This document shows, piece after piece, positions 25,115-35,395 of a stretch of DNA of 64,000 nucleotides. Made by a program: the position numbers and the translations under genes. Location of the stretch: contig NC_006370.1 in assembly GCF_000196255.1 (NCBI RefSeq), forward strand, positions 2,803,411 to 2,867,410, in the 5' to 3' direction. Under the pieces are notes generated by a model. That model had not been told where the DNA came from and ran no database searches. It was given only the letters and a program-made list of their open reading frames with translations. Numbering within the stretch: position 1 is the first letter of the stretch; the number at the start of each line of letters is the position of its first letter. This DNA is from Photobacterium profundum SS9. Lineage in GTDB: Bacteria > Pseudomonadota > Gammaproteobacteria > Enterobacterales > Vibrionaceae.

Positions 25115-25988
25115 CATTTATCAGGAACAAAAAATCCCGACACAATGGGAGCGTTCATGGATCAATTTCAAAGCTAACTCATTAGCGATGTTTGGCTTGT
25201 GGTGTTTACTCATCCTGATTTTAATCACCATTACTGCCCAGTGGTTAGTGCCATATTCCCCTTACCACCAGGTTGGGGAGCTGCTTATGCCACCATCATG
25301 GGATCAATCAGGTCATGTTGAGTTCTTTTTCGGTACCGATGATCTTGGTCGAGATATTTTAACCCGCCTAATACTCGGTTCTCAGCTCACATTTGGCTAT
25401 GCACTATTAGTCGCTATTGCCGCAAGCCTAATCGGTTTTTTAATCGGCGTAACTGCAGGTATGACTCGCGGTTTGAAATCAAGCATACTAAACCATGTAC
25501 TTGATACTGTTTTATCTATTCCCTCTTTATTATTAGCGATTATTGTTGTCGCTTATATGGGGCCAGGTGAAACCAGTATTTTATTGGCAATATGGTTAGC
25601 ATTAATTCCTCGATTTATTCGTGCCGTTTATACCGCCGTCCACACTGAAGTAGAAAAAGACTATATCATTGCTGCACGTCTTGATGGAGCAAACAACTTC
25701 TACCTACTGTATAACTCTATTTTGCCCAATATATTAACCGTGATTACGACTGAATTAACGCGGGCTATCTCCATTGCTATTTTAGATATTGCTGCATTGG
25801 GCTTTCTTGGTTTAGGCGCGCAAGCACCCTCTCCTGAGTGGGGAGCAATTCTGGGAGATTCCATCGAATTAATTTACTTAGCACCTTGGACCGTAACCTT
25901 GCCTGGGCTTGCAATCATGTTTAGCGTTTTATCTGTAAACTTAGTAGGAGACGGACTCCGCCAAGCATTAAATGCGGGGATTGATTAA
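25101..25988 (+). CDS. sapC: Sap ABC transporter permease SapC
   Basis: 295 residues (E. coli 296), DppC-type permease. The cytoplasmic N-terminus is followed by a helix (LAMFGLWCLLILILITITAQW), the FGTDDLGRDILTRLILGS motif of DppC proteins, and an EAA-loop (AARLDGANNFYLLYNSILPNIL). It forms the membrane channel with SapB. sapD starts on the base after its stop. Confidence 0.95.
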   Translation: MLSNNIYQEQKIPTQWERSWINFKANSLAMFGLWCLLILILITITAQWLVPYSPYHQVGELLMPPSWDQSGHVEFFFGTDDLGRDILTRLILGSQLTFGYALLVAIAASLIGFLIGVTAGMTRGLKSSILNHVLDTVLSIPSLLLAIIVVAYMGPGETSILLAIWLALIPRFIRAVYTAVHTEVEKDYIIAARLDGANNFYLLYNSILPNILTVITTELTRAISIAILDIAALGFLGLGAQAPSPEWGAILGDSIELIYLAPWTVTLPGLAIMFSVLSVNLVGDGLRQALNAGID

Positions 25989-26987
25989 ATGCCATTACTC
26001 GATATTCGTAACCTGACGATAGAGATTGATACCCCACAAGGTAAGGTGAAAGCGGTAGATCGCATGAGCTTAACCATAAACGAAGGTGAAATCAGGGGGC
26101 TTGTTGGTGAATCAGGATCAGGAAAAAGCTTAGTAGCTAAAGCCATTGCTGGTGTCACAAAAGACAACTGGAAAGTGACGGCCGATCGCTTGCGTCTAGG
26201 AGATGTCGATTTATTGGCTCTATCAGCACGTGAACGTCGAAAGATTGTGGGTCGTGAAATTGCGATGATCTTCCAAGAACCTTCTTCTTGCCTTGACCCA
26301 TCTGAAAATATTGGTGAGCAATTAGAAGAGGCCATACCTTCATCATCATTTTCAGGTCGATGGTGGCAACGTATTCATTGGCGTCAAAAACAAGCGATTG
26401 CACTGCTACACAAAGTGGGTATCAAAGAACATAAGCGCGTAATGAAAAGTTACCCGTATGAACTGACCGATGGTGAGTGTCAAAAGGTAATGATTGCCAT
26501 GGCGATTGCAAACCGCCCTCGCCTGCTTATTGCCGATGAACCAACCAATGATTTAGACCCGATTACACAGGCACAAATATTCCGTTTACTAAGCCGTATG
26601 AACCAATTAGGCAATACCACCATATTACTTGTAAGCCATGATTTAACGACCGTAACACAGTGGGCAGATCGTATTACCGTGATGTATTGTGGCCAATCTG
26701 TCGAATCAGGTAGCCGAAAGCAATTGCTGGAATCACCACACCACCCTTACACTGAAGCACTAATGCGAGCGATGCCTGACTTTAGCTTAGATGTGGCACA
26801 TAAAAGTAAATTGGAAACCCTGCCAGGTTCTATTCCTCCTCTTCAGCATCTGCCTATTGGTTGCCGATTAGGTCCACGTTGCCCACATGCACAACGCAAA
26901 TGTGTAGAAGTACCCAAACGTAGGAAGATAAAAAGCCATAAATTCAGCTGCCACTTCCCGCTGAATATGGAGGATAAAAAGAAATGA
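25989..26987 (+). CDS. sapD: Sap ABC transporter ATP-binding protein SapD
   Basis: 332 residues (E. coli 330). Walker A GESGSGKS and Walker [11 protein letters not shown] are intact. The signature motif reads LTDGEC instead of LSGGQ; E. coli SapD has LTEGEC, so this oddity is normal for the family. The C-terminal OppD-type tail with a Cys cluster ([14 protein letters not shown]) is present and may hold an iron-sulfur cluster. SapD also supports Trk potassium uptake in E. coli. Overlaps sapF by 4 bp. Confidence 0.95.
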   Translation: MPLLDIRNLTIEIDTPQGKVKAVDRMSLTINEGEIRGLVGESGSGKSLVAKAIAGVTKDNWKVTADRLRLGDVDLLALSARERRKIVGREIAMIFQEPSSCLDPSENIGEQLEEAIPSSSFSGRWWQRIHWRQKQAIALLHKVGIKEHKRVMKSYPYELTDGECQKVMIAMAIANRPRLLIADEPTNDLDPITQAQIFRLLSRMNQLGNTTILLVSHDLTTVTQWADRITVMYCGQSVESGSRKQLLESPHHPYTEALMRAMPDFSLDVAHKSKLETLPGSIPPLQHLPIGCRLGPRCPHAQRKCVEVPKRRKIKSHKFSCHFPLNMEDKKK

Positions 26988-27808
26988 GTTCTTTACTTGA
27001 AGTCGATAACCTTCAAAAATCTTATCACTACCGTGCAGGGTTATTTCGCCGCCGTACTATTGAAGCCATTAAACCGATTTCTTTCAAGTTAGAAGCGGGG
27101 GAAACCATTGCATTTATCGGGAAAAATGGCTCTGGAAAATCAACGTTAGCCAAAATGCTTTCAGGCGTTGTTGAGCCTTCCGCAGGTGAAATTCGAGTTA
27201 ATGGTGAAGTCTTAGCACCTAATGATTTTCAAACCCGATGTAAATTAATCCGCATGATTTTCCAAGATCCCAATACATCGCTGAACCCACGCATCCAAAT
27301 TGGTCGCATATTAGAAGGTCCATTAAAACGAAATACGAATATGACCCCACAAGAGCGTGAGCGGCGTATTATGCTTACTTTGAAACGAGTAGGCTTACTG
27401 GCTGAACATGCGTATTTTTACCCTCAGATGCTTGCTACGGGTCAAAAACAACGTGTCTCACTCGCACGTGCTCTGATCCTTCAGCCATGTATTATCGTTG
27501 CTGATGAGGCGTTAAATGGGCTAGATATGTCAATGCGGTCACAAATACTGAACTTGCTCTTAGAGCTTCAAGAAGAAATGGGCTTGTCATATGTGTATGT
27601 ATCGCAGCATATGGGCGTAGTTAAACACTTCTCAGATAAAGTGATCGTCATGCAAGATGGTGAGGTTGTAGAAAAAGGACCAACCGCAGAAGTATTCAGT
27701 TCGCCACAGCACTCACTGACTAAGAAACTATTAGATAGTCACTTCACTGCCCCAACACACGATAGAACCAATAGAATCAGTAAAGCGACACCCAAGATTA
27801 AATGTTAA
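26984..27808 (+). CDS. sapF: Sap ABC transporter ATP-binding protein SapF
   Basis: 274 residues (E. coli 268). Walker A is GKNGSGKS and Walker [13 protein letters not shown]. The signature position reads LATGQKQR, as in E. coli SapF (LAPGQKQR), again off the LSGGQ consensus. Second ATPase of the SapDF heterodimer. Last gene of the operon, followed by a hairpin shared with the convergent pyrF. Confidence 0.95.
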   Translation: MSSLLEVDNLQKSYHYRAGLFRRRTIEAIKPISFKLEAGETIAFIGKNGSGKSTLAKMLSGVVEPSAGEIRVNGEVLAPNDFQTRCKLIRMIFQDPNTSLNPRIQIGRILEGPLKRNTNMTPQERERRIMLTLKRVGLLAEHAYFYPQMLATGQKQRVSLARALILQPCIIVADEALNGLDMSMRSQILNLLLELQEEMGLSYVYVSQHMGVVKHFSDKVIVMQDGEVVEKGPTAEVFSSPQHSLTKKLLDSHFTAPTHDRTNRISKATPKIKC

Positions 27809-27817
27809 TTTGAATAT

Positions 27818-27854
27818 AAAAAACCCGCTATTACTAATAGGCAGTAGCGGGGTT
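27818..27854. terminator. Bidirectional terminator between sapF and pyrF
   Basis: AACCCGCTA/TAGCGGGGTT stem. The run of A before it becomes a T-run on the minus strand, so it is strongest for pyrF. Confidence 0.78.
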
Positions 27855-27884
27855 AGTAAACGTTTGCTTTTTATCGTAAAACAA

Positions 27885-28580
27885 TTAAGCCAGTGATTGA
27901 TTGATTTCAGCTAATACAGCAGAAGGATCAGTTGCCTGTGTAATAGGGCGGCCGATAACTAAGTAATCAGATCCCGCACTAACGGCTTCAACTGGTGTCA
28001 TAACACGACGCTGATCGCCAGCAGCACTACCAACAGGACGAATGCCTGGAGTAATTAACTGAAACTCTTTACCCAGTGCTGATTTCAACATCGTTGATTC
28101 TTGAGCTGAACAGACTACGCCATCGAGACCACTGTTTTTAGTTAATGTTGCCAAGTTTAATACTTGTTCTTGTGGTGCACAGGCAATACCAATACCCGCA
28201 AGATCTGATGCTTCCATACTGGTTAATACCGTTACCGCAATCAATAGCGGACGATCTTTACCATACGGCTCAAGAATATCACGTGATGCAGCCATCATGC
28301 GTTCACCGCCACTTGCATGAACGTTCACCATCCAAACACCTAACTCTGCCGCAGCTGCAACAGCACGCGAACAAGTATTTGGAATATCATGGAATTTCAG
28401 GTCTAAAAATACAGAGTGACCACATTCATGCAACTTACGCACGAAGTCAGGGCCATATAAAGTGAACATTTCTTTACCCACTTTTAGACGGCAGCTTCCC
28501 GGCTCAATACGGTCGACAAACGCTAATGCTGCATCTTGGTTCGGGTAGTCGAGTGCGACAATCACTTTAGGGTCTAACAT
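27885..28580 (-). CDS. pyrF: Orotidine 5'-phosphate decarboxylase
   Basis: Last step of de novo UMP synthesis: decarboxylates OMP. 231 residues, TIM barrel. The catalytic Asp-Lys-Asp array is in [12 protein letters not shown], and the phosphate-binding C-terminal motif in [13 protein letters not shown]. It follows lapB on the same strand as in E. coli, but a terminator lies between them, so it may have its own promoter. Confidence 0.96.
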   Translation of the reverse strand: MLDPKVIVALDYPNQDAALAFVDRIEPGSCRLKVGKEMFTLYGPDFVRKLHECGHSVFLDLKFHDIPNTCSRAVAAAAELGVWMVNVHASGGERMMAASRDILEPYGKDRPLLIAVTVLTSMEASDLAGIGIACAPQEQVLNLATLTKNSGLDGVVCSAQESTMLKSALGKEFQLITPGIRPVGSAAGDQRRVMTPVEAVSAGSDYLVIGRPITQATDPSAVLAEINQSLA

Positions 28581-28625
28581 TGAATCTCCTGCTTAGACTT
28601 CGTTTTATAGTTGACTTGGTAACTT

Positions 28626-28657
28626 AAAAAAAGGGCTCACCATAGGGTAGCCCTTTT
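28626..28657 (-). terminator. lapAB terminator
   Basis: AAGGGCT/AGCCCTT stem. On the minus strand it is followed by seven T, between lapB and pyrF. Confidence 0.85.
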
Positions 28658-28697
28658 ACATTATTCAATTTGATAGCCACAAAAATACTCGCAGGTA

Positions 28698-29867
28698 TTA
28701 TTCACCATCGAGACCACGAATTGGCTTAACAGTACCCCACCCTTTACACGAAGGACACTGCCAATATAAAGAGTGCGTGGCAAAGCCACATTTACGACAA
28801 CGATAGTGAGGCTTCATTTTAAGCTGCTCACCCACCAAATGGCGTAAACTGGTTAAACTTTCTTTTGCTCGACCTTCTTCTGCTTCATCAAGGTGATAAT
28901 CCATCAGTTGATAGAAGCCCTTCATGGTCGGATTTTTTGTCAGCTGACGAGTCATAAATGTTTGAGCAAGAATGGCTCCCTCACGTTTGCATATCTCATC
29001 AGCAAGCATTAATTCAGCCGTCGAGCCCGCTTTCATATCTACGCAATGTTGTAAATATTTCAACCAACCCGATTCATTATTTGTCGCTTCATAGCATTGA
29101 AGTAAAAGAGGTAAGGCTTCACCGACAAAATCAATCTCTTGCTCGGTAACACGTTCAAGCTGCTTAGACGCCGCTTTATAATCACCAGCCTTAATCAGAA
29201 TACGGGCCATTGTTAGCGAAGCACGTACGCAGTTTTTGTCAGCAGATAGGGCTTTCTTTAAACATTGCTTCGCCTTATCTTGATTTTGTGCCCCTATCTC
29301 AAGCATCGCAAGCTCACACCAATAATGGGCAATATCATGCTTAAGTTTGGGTTTTCCCATCTTAACGAGCTGATTTGCCATCTCTATCGCTTTTTCCCAC
29401 TCGCGTGTTTGTTGATAAATAGACAACAACTGCTGCAGTGCACCTTTACGATGGTCTGGTTCATCAAGTAGCTGTTCAAAGATTTTTTCAGCGCGATCAA
29501 GAAAACCTGCAGCCATATAATCTTTGGCTAATTGCTGTAATGCGAGGTTTCGTTGGTCAATGGTAAGGTTGGGGCGGGCGATAAGGTTTTGGTGGATACG
29601 AATTGCACGATCGACCTCACCCCTGCTTCGAAATAAGTTTCCCAAAGCAAGGTGAGTATCAATTGTTTCGCTATCAACTTGAAGCAACTCTATAAAAAGG
29701 TCTACCGCTTTATCAGACTGATCAGATAACAGTAGATTCAAACCTGTCACGTATTGACGTGACATGTGATGAGATTGCTCTTGGCGTTGATTACTAGCGC
29801 TCCTGTTACCCATATACCAACCGTAAGCGGCGGCAATAGGAAGCAACAGGAACAACAGCTCTAGCAT
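28698..29867 (-). CDS. lapB: LPS assembly protein LapB (YciM)
   Basis: Inner-membrane-anchored TPR protein that regulates LPS synthesis by controlling FtsH degradation of LpxC. 389 residues: an N-terminal membrane helix (MLELLFLLLPIAAAYGWYMG), TPR repeats over about 35-340 (for example ALGNLFRSRGEVDRAIRIHQ), and a C-terminal rubredoxin-type zinc ribbon with two CxxC pairs (CRKCGFATHSLYWQCPSCKG). lapA ends 6 bp upstream, so the pair is one operon as in E. coli. Confidence 0.96.
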   Translation of the reverse strand: MLELLFLLLPIAAAYGWYMGNRSASNQRQEQSHHMSRQYVTGLNLLLSDQSDKAVDLFIELLQVDSETIDTHLALGNLFRSRGEVDRAIRIHQNLIARPNLTIDQRNLALQQLAKDYMAAGFLDRAEKIFEQLLDEPDHRKGALQQLLSIYQQTREWEKAIEMANQLVKMGKPKLKHDIAHYWCELAMLEIGAQNQDKAKQCLKKALSADKNCVRASLTMARILIKAGDYKAASKQLERVTEQEIDFVGEALPLLLQCYEATNNESGWLKYLQHCVDMKAGSTAELMLADEICKREGAILAQTFMTRQLTKNPTMKGFYQLMDYHLDEAEEGRAKESLTSLRHLVGEQLKMKPHYRCRKCGFATHSLYWQCPSCKGWGTVKPIRGLDGE

Positions 29868-29873
29868 TAAATG

Positions 29874-30158
29874 TTATTCCTTAATAGGCTCGGCACGAAG
29901 CTGATCTAACTCTTTCTGTTGCTTAACAACTTTCTTTGTTAGACGATTCTTAGAAAAGCGGGCTTTTAGATATAACATACCGCAAATCAACCAACCAAGC
30001 CCAAAGCCTGAACCGAATGCAATTCCCAGTAACGTCGATAACTGGAATTCTCCTTGAGCGGCAAGATAATTAAAATTAACAAGTTCTTGGTTTTGAGCAC
30101 CTAATGCAAGGGTAATCAGAAAGCAAACCACTAAAATAAGAATGCTTATTATCTTCAT
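29874..30158 (-). CDS. lapA: LPS assembly protein LapA (YciS)
   Basis: 94 residues with two transmembrane helices (IISILILVVCFLITLALGA and LGIAFGSGFGLGWLICGMLYL) and a basic coiled C-terminus. It matches the LapA domain, including the QNQELVNFNYL stretch between the helices. It works with LapB in LPS regulation. Downstream of ihfB, behind that gene's terminator. Confidence 0.94.
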   Translation of the reverse strand: MKIISILILVVCFLITLALGAQNQELVNFNYLAAQGEFQLSTLLGIAFGSGFGLGWLICGMLYLKARFSKNRLTKKVVKQQKELDQLRAEPIKE

Positions 30159-30239
30159 TGTAAATCCTCAGGCTTGTTCAAAAGTTTGATGCCTTGATTA
30201 TGCAGTAAATTTACTCATCAAACCATGATCAATAGACAT

Positions 30240-30275
30240 AAAAAAACGGCATACTAAGTAGTATGCCGTTTTTTT
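30240..30275 (-). terminator. ihfB terminator
   Basis: ACGGCATACT/AGTATGCCGT, a perfect stem with A-runs and T-runs on both sides. It can work in either direction and follows ihfB. Confidence 0.92.
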
Positions 30276-30288
30276 GTTCTATTCGCGG

Positions 30289-30579
30289 TTAAGCAGCAAT
30301 TGCAGCATTAACACGGTCACGTAATTCTTTGCCTGGCTTGAAGTGAGGAACGTATTTACCATCCAACTCAACTTTATCACCAGTCTTAGGATTACGACCT
30401 ACGCGCGGAGCACGGTAATGTAAAGAGAAGCTACCAAAGCCACGGATCTCAATACGGTCGCCTTCTGCAAGGGTACCCGCCATGTGCTCAAGGATTTCCT
30501 TGATTGCATCTTCTACCTGTTTGGCAGAAAGATGTGTTTGTTGACTACATAGCCTTTCAATTAATTCAGACTTTGTCAT
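30289..30579 (-). CDS. ihfB: Integration host factor subunit beta
   Basis: DNA-bending HU-family protein. 96 residues from ATG 30579 ([11 protein letters not shown]), which has GGAG 6 nt upstream; a GTG at 30585 would add two residues. The beta-arm region with [21 protein letters not shown] carries the intercalating proline. IhfB pairs with IhfA (not in window) and may also act at the psp sigma-54 promoter here. Downstream of rpsA, as in other gammaproteobacteria. Confidence 0.97.
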   Translation of the reverse strand: MTKSELIERLCSQQTHLSAKQVEDAIKEILEHMAGTLAEGDRIEIRGFGSFSLHYRAPRVGRNPKTGDKVELDGKYVPHFKPGKELRDRVNAAIAA

Positions 30580-30661
30580 AAACACTCCGTTTTTAGTATG
30601 TTTCTCAATAGTATAACCGTTTAGAGAGAAAATGCTAAAAGCCTTTTCTCTCTAAGCTCAA

Positions 30662-32332
30662 TTATTCGCCTTTAGCAGCTTTGAAAGCGTCAGCCATAGC
30701 GTTACCGAACGAAGCTTCTTCTTGCTTGTTCAGAGTAGCCATTGCTTCTTGCTCTTCAGCAACATCTTTAGCACGAACAGATAGGTTAACTACGCGGTTC
30801 TTACGATCAACGCCTGTGAATTTAGCTTCAACAGAATCGCCAACAGAAAGTACTAGAGTTGCGTCTTCAACACGATCTACAGATGCTTCAGAAGCGCGAA
30901 GGTAACCTTCAACGCCTACAGCTAGTTCTACTGTTGCGCCTTTAGCGTCAACTGCAGTAACAGTACCGTTTACAAGAACACCTTTCTTATTATCAGCTAC
31001 GTAGCTGTTGAATGGGTCTTCTTCGATCTGCTTAATGCCAAGAGAGATACGCTCACGCTCTGCGTCTACTGCTAGAACTACTGCAGAAATTTCGTCGCCT
31101 TTCTTGAAGTCACGAACTGCATCTTCACCAGTAACATTCCAAGAAATGTCAGATAGGTGAACAAGACCGTCGATACCGCCGTCAAGACCGATGAAGATAC
31201 CGAAGTCAGTAATAGACTTGATCTTACCAGTTACGCGATCGCCCTTAGCTTGCATTTCTGCAAATGACTGCCATGGGTTAGCTTTACACTGCTTAAGACC
31301 TAGGCTGATACGACGACGTTCTTCGTCGATATCAAGAACCATAACTTCAACTTCGTCACCAACGTTAACAACTTTCGATGGGTGGATGTTTTTGTTAGTC
31401 CAATCCATTTCAGAAACGTGTACAAGACCTTCAACGCCTTCTTCGATTTCAACGAAGCAACCGTAGTCAGTAAGGTTAGTAACACGGCCAGAAAGCTTAG
31501 TACTTTCTGGGTAACGCTTAGCGATTGCTACCCATGGATCTTCGCCAAGTTGCTTAAGACCTAGTGATACGCGAGTACGCTCACGGTCGAACTTAAGAAC
31601 TTTAACGTTGATTTCATCGCCAACATTAACGATTTCGCTTGGGTGCTTAACGCGTTTCCAAGCCATATCAGTAATGTGAAGAAGACCATCAACACCGCCA
31701 AGATCAACGAATGCGCCGTAGTCAGTAAGGTTCTTAACGATACCTTTAACTTCCATACCTTCTTGTAGAGAAGCAAGTAGTTCGTCACGCTCAACGCTGT
31801 TTTCAGATTCGATAACTGCGCGGCGAGAAACAACAACGTTGTTACGCTTCTGATCAAGCTTGATTACTTTGAACTCTAGCTCTTTGTTCTCAAGGTGAGC
31901 AGTGTCACGAACTGGACGAACGTCTACTAGTGAACCAGGTAGGAACGCACGGATACCGTTAAGTTCAACTGTGAAGCCGCCCTTAACTTTACCGTTGATG
32001 ATACCAACAACTGTTTCAGCTTCTTCGTAAGCTTTTTCAAGCTGGATCCAAGCTTCATGACGCTTAGCTTTTTCACGAGAAAGTTTAGTCTCACCGAAAC
32101 CATCTTCGATAGCATCAAGTGCTACGTCAACTTCTGCACCAACTTCAATTTCAAGTTCGCCAGCAGCGTTCTTGAATTCTTCAACTGGGATAGAAGATTC
32201 TGACTTAAGGCCTGCATCAACAAGAACGTAACCGTTCGCGATAGCAATAACAGTACCTTTAACGATAGCGCCTGGACGTGTTTCGATTTCCTGTAGAGAC
32301 TCTTCAAAGAGTAAAGCAAAAGATTCAGTCAT
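30662..32332 (-). CDS. rpsA: 30S ribosomal protein S1
   Basis: 556 residues with six S1 (OB-fold) repeats; repeats 3-6 are the obvious ones ([54 protein letters not shown] and similar). S1 binds mRNA leaders for translation initiation. The leader contains a GGA-loop hairpin typical of S1 autoregulation. Strong codon bias leaves several long overlapping open frames that are not genes. Lies between cmk and ihfB. Confidence 0.98.
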   Translation of the reverse strand: MTESFALLFEESLQEIETRPGAIVKGTVIAIANGYVLVDAGLKSESSIPVEEFKNAAGELEIEVGAEVDVALDAIEDGFGETKLSREKAKRHEAWIQLEKAYEEAETVVGIINGKVKGGFTVELNGIRAFLPGSLVDVRPVRDTAHLENKELEFKVIKLDQKRNNVVVSRRAVIESENSVERDELLASLQEGMEVKGIVKNLTDYGAFVDLGGVDGLLHITDMAWKRVKHPSEIVNVGDEINVKVLKFDRERTRVSLGLKQLGEDPWVAIAKRYPESTKLSGRVTNLTDYGCFVEIEEGVEGLVHVSEMDWTNKNIHPSKVVNVGDEVEVMVLDIDEERRRISLGLKQCKANPWQSFAEMQAKGDRVTGKIKSITDFGIFIGLDGGIDGLVHLSDISWNVTGEDAVRDFKKGDEISAVVLAVDAERERISLGIKQIEEDPFNSYVADNKKGVLVNGTVTAVDAKGATVELAVGVEGYLRASEASVDRVEDATLVLSVGDSVEAKFTGVDRKNRVVNLSVRAKDVAEEQEAMATLNKQEEASFGNAMADAFKAAKGE

Positions 32333-32359
32333 TTAATTAATCTTCAATATGATAAACAA

Positions 32360-32381
32360 CCATGGGTATCCTACCGCATGG
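32360..32381 (-). promoter_or_regulatory. rpsA leader hairpin (S1 autoregulation)
   Basis: On the minus strand CCATG-C-GGTA-GGA-TACC-CATGG forms a stem with GGA in the apical loop, about 27 nt before the rpsA start. Gammaproteobacterial rpsA leaders use GGA-loop hairpins as a pseudo-ribosome site bound by S1. A second small hairpin (ACCGA/TCGGT) lies near the cmk end. Confidence 0.6.
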
Positions 32382-32444
32382 GGTTGATAAAAAAGTCAGT
32401 TGTCATCCATGATACCGACAGCGCCTAACCGATTATTCGGTAGA

Positions 32445-33131
32445 CTAGGATTTTTGTTCTAAAGCTTGTTCTATATAAGCAAATGCTTGGGCTGTAACTT
32501 GCTCTATTGACATATCAGTAGAGTCTAGCACCAAAGCATCTTCCGCGGGACGCAATGGCGCCACAGAACGATTACGATCTCGGTCATCACGTTCCTGAAT
32601 TTCGCTTAAAAGGCTGCCAAAGTTAACATCTAAGCCTTTTTGTTGCAACTGATTCATACGGCGATTAGCACGTTCTTCAGCACTTGCATCTAGGAATATT
32701 TTTACGATCGCGTTAGGAAAAACAACGGTACCCATGTCACGACCATCAGCAACAAGACCAGGAGCATTACTGAAGGCACGTTGACGACGCAGCAATGCTT
32801 CTCGTACACGTGGTAATGCAGCCACTTTTGATGCTGTCATGCCCGTTTCTTCTTTACGTAATTCGCCAGAAACGTCTTCACCTTCTAGGATAACCTTAAC
32901 TAAGTCACCTTCAGCTTTAAATTGCACATCTAAATGTGCAGCTAATGGTACTAAGACGTCTTCAGATTCTAGGTCAACACCATGGTGAATGGCAGCAAGT
33001 GCTAATACTCGATAAATGGCGCCAGAGTCGAGTAAATGCCAGCCTAGCTTTTCTGCCAACAGCATACATAGAGTGCCTTTACCGGCACCACTTGGTCCAT
33101 CAACGGTGATGACTGGAGCATGAGTAGACAT
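32445..33131 (-). CDS. cmk: Cytidylate kinase
   Basis: Phosphorylates CMP and dCMP. The P-loop is [10 protein letters not shown]; the NMP-binding and LID parts follow ([37 protein letters not shown]). I chose ATG 33131 ([12 protein letters not shown], 228 aa, E. coli 227), which has GGAG upstream; ATG 33176 would add 15 residues not found in the family. Upstream of rpsA on the same strand, probably co-transcribed with it. Confidence 0.96.
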   Translation of the reverse strand: MSTHAPVITVDGPSGAGKGTLCMLLAEKLGWHLLDSGAIYRVLALAAIHHGVDLESEDVLVPLAAHLDVQFKAEGDLVKVILEGEDVSGELRKEETGMTASKVAALPRVREALLRRQRAFSNAPGLVADGRDMGTVVFPNAIVKIFLDASAEERANRRMNQLQQKGLDVNFGSLLSEIQERDDRDRNRSVAPLRPAEDALVLDSTDMSIEQVTAQAFAYIEQALEQKS

Positions 33132-33323
33132 AAGTTTCTCCGAAATTATTTCAGCAATCTTTTCGTTAAACAGCAAAACTGCTTACTAAACGGGGACGCA
33201 TTATACGTAATAAAATCGCAAAGTTATATGCGAATCGAGAAAAGAATCCAGATAAACGTGTGCGTCATAATTAATGTTGGAATTTTGAGCAGCCAATTTC
33301 ATCATAACCTTTTTGCATATAGC

Positions 33324-33376
33324 AAAAAACCCACGACAACAGCTTATTACTAAAACGAGTAAACGTTGCGTGGGCT
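33324..33376 (-). terminator. aroA terminator
   Basis: CCCACGCAAC/GTTGTCGTGGG on the minus strand followed by T6; long loop. It separates aroA from cmk. Confidence 0.7.
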
Positions 33377-33400
33377 TTACATTTGACTGATTAAAAAGAC

Positions 33401-34687
33401 TTAAGCAGGCTGACTTAATTCTGCCAACTTATCGAAATAATCAGGGAAAGTTTTAGATGTGCATTTAGGATCGTTAATCGTAACAGGTGTATCGCTCAAC
33501 GCGACTAGCGAAAAACACATTGCCATACGGTGATCGTCATAGGTATCAATCGTTGCATGCTGTAACTGTGTTGGCGGTACAATAGTAATGTAATCATTAC
33601 CTTCTTCGACCTTTGCGCCAACTTTACGTAACTCTGTCGCCATCGCCGCTAAGCGATCCGTTTCTTTTACACGCCAGTTATACACATTGCGGATAGACGT
33701 TGTACCTTCTGCAAATAATGCTGCAACAGCAATCGTCATCGCGGCATCAGGAATATGGTTGAAATCCATATCGACGGCTTTTAATTCACCACGACGAGCA
33801 ATAACATAATTATCGCCCCATTCAATCTCAGCACCCATCATTTCAAGTGCATGTGCAAATTGAACATCGCCTTGAATGCTCTTTTTACCGATGCCTGTCA
33901 CTTTAACTTCACCGCCTTTAATTGCAGCGGCAGCTAAAAAATAAGAAGCAGATGACGCATCGCCTTCCACTAAGAAGTCACCAGCACCTTGGTATGTCTG
34001 CCCAGCAGGGATAAAGAACTCTTGATAATCACGATTCTCTACTGTGACGCCAAATTGCGCCATGATGTGCAACGTTATATCAATATAAGGTTTTGAAACT
34101 AAATCGCCTTTAATACGAATAACCGTATCAGCTGTCGCTAGAGGAGCCGCCATTAAGAAGGCTGTTAAAAACTGGCTTGAAATTGAACCATCAATCTCAA
34201 CCTCTCCCCCGTAAAGACCTGTACCTGTGATTTTTAACGGTGGATAATTTTCATTTTCTAAATAGGTAACATCTGCACCCGCGGTACGGAGTGCATCAAC
34301 TAAGTGCCCTATAGGGCGCTCTTTCATTCGTGGTTCGCCAGTTAATACAAATTCACCCTGACTAAGGCAAAGTGCCGCAGCTAACGGACGCATTGCTGTA
34401 CCTGCATTACCAAGGTATAGCTCTAAAGCTTGTGACGCATTGAATGCAGAACCAAGACCTTCAACTTCACAGACCGTTTTATCTGTTGATAATTGATAAT
34501 TTACCCCTAGCTGTTTTAGTGCATTCAGCATATGGCGAATATCATCGCTGTCCAAAAGGTTAGTAAGGCGAGTCGTGCCCTGTGCTAACGCTGCCAATAA
34601 TAGTGCACGGTTAGAAACACTTTTCGAACCTGGTAGATTCACTTCCCCATTGATCTGACTTACTGGCTGTAACGTTAAACTTTCCAT
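33401..34687 (-). CDS. aroA: 3-phosphoshikimate 1-carboxyvinyltransferase (EPSP synthase)
   Basis: Sixth step of the shikimate pathway. 428 residues, class I enzyme: [19 protein letters not shown] (phosphate binding), [15 protein letters not shown] (PEP loop with class I sequence, the glyphosate-sensitive type), [17 protein letters not shown]. Normally next to serC in enterobacteria; here a NUDIX gene and a lipoprotein gene lie between them. Confidence 0.97.
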   Translation of the reverse strand: MESLTLQPVSQINGEVNLPGSKSVSNRALLLAALAQGTTRLTNLLDSDDIRHMLNALKQLGVNYQLSTDKTVCEVEGLGSAFNASQALELYLGNAGTAMRPLAAALCLSQGEFVLTGEPRMKERPIGHLVDALRTAGADVTYLENENYPPLKITGTGLYGGEVEIDGSISSQFLTAFLMAAPLATADTVIRIKGDLVSKPYIDITLHIMAQFGVTVENRDYQEFFIPAGQTYQGAGDFLVEGDASSASYFLAAAAIKGGEVKVTGIGKKSIQGDVQFAHALEMMGAEIEWGDNYVIARRGELKAVDMDFNHIPDAAMTIAVAALFAEGTTSIRNVYNWRVKETDRLAAMATELRKVGAKVEEGNDYITIVPPTQLQHATIDTYDDHRMAMCFSLVALSDTPVTINDPKCTSKTFPDYFDKLAELSQPA

Positions 34688-34878
34688 CTGTTATTCTTCA
34701 ATCCTGTATTTTGGGCGTTTCTGCAGATTAGCGAATAATGCATCAGTTCGCTAGTACCATTTACCGATTCCTTCTTTATATAGCTTTTGGTCTAACCAGC
34801 AGTTACTCTAAACTTCGTCTTTTCGCTATTCGTAACACTTGTTTAAACGCGAAATTACCATTAAATAAGGAATCAAGT

Positions 34879-35307
34879 GTGAGCTCTGAAACACCTAAAG
34901 TCGGCATTGGTATTATTGTTGTAAATGACAAGGGTGAAATTCTGATTGGTAAACGTAAAAATAGCCATGCCCCTTACTATTCCATTCCTGGAGGGCATAT
35001 GGAAGTTGGTGAAACATTCACCCAGTGTGCTGTGCGTGAAATGGAAGAAGAAACAGGGATCATTATTCGTAACCCTGAAGTCATCGCTATAACTAATAAC
35101 CTCGCGACGTATCATGAATCTGGCAAACACTACATAAGCATTGCATTACTTGTGACTGATTTCACAGGCAACGCAGAACTAAAAGAGCCTGATAAATGTG
35201 AAGGCTGGTTGTGGGTTAATCCTAAGAAAGTACCTAACCCTCAATTTGATGCAAGTGAGCAATCTATACAATGTTATTTGAGCAAGACATTTTGCATTAA
35301 TGATTAA
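34879..35307 (+). CDS. NUDIX hydrolase (MutT/NUDT15-like)
   Basis: 142 residues from GTG 34879. The Nudix box is complete: GGHMEVGETFTQCAVREMEEETGI fits G-x5-E-x7-REUXEE-x-GU, with the metal-binding Glu residues present. Followed by EGWLWVNPKKVPNPQF. I chose GTG because AAGGA lies 7 nt upstream and the protein then starts at the fold. An ATG at 34738 would add a 47-residue hydrophobic-basic tail without a ribosome site. Likely hydrolyses a nucleoside diphosphate derivative; substrate unknown. Plus strand, divergent from aroA. Confidence 0.85.
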   Translation: MSSETPKVGIGIIVVNDKGEILIGKRKNSHAPYYSIPGGHMEVGETFTQCAVREMEEETGIIIRNPEVIAITNNLATYHESGKHYISIALLVTDFTGNAELKEPDKCEGWLWVNPKKVPNPQFDASEQSIQCYLSKTFCIND

Positions 35308-35341
35308 CGCTATTAATTTGTACCTAATACCAGCGATATAT

Positions 35342-35367
35342 AGAAAAAGCGCCTTAGCGCTTTTTCT
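35342..35367 (+). terminator. Terminator between convergent NUDIX and lipoprotein genes
   Basis: AGAAAAAGCGC-CTTA-GCGCTTTTTCT, symmetric, so it can serve both strands. Confidence 0.88.
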
Positions 35368-35395
35368 AATGAACAAGTAGAAATATAACCTCAAT

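Noticed and set aside
25989..27808. Broken ABC signature motifs in sapD and sapF as signs of decay
   Set aside because: E. coli SapD and SapF show the same departures (LTEGEC, LAPGQ), so they are family traits.
30662..32332. Several long frames overlapping rpsA
   Set aside because: They come from strong codon bias in a highly expressed gene and have no ribosome sites.
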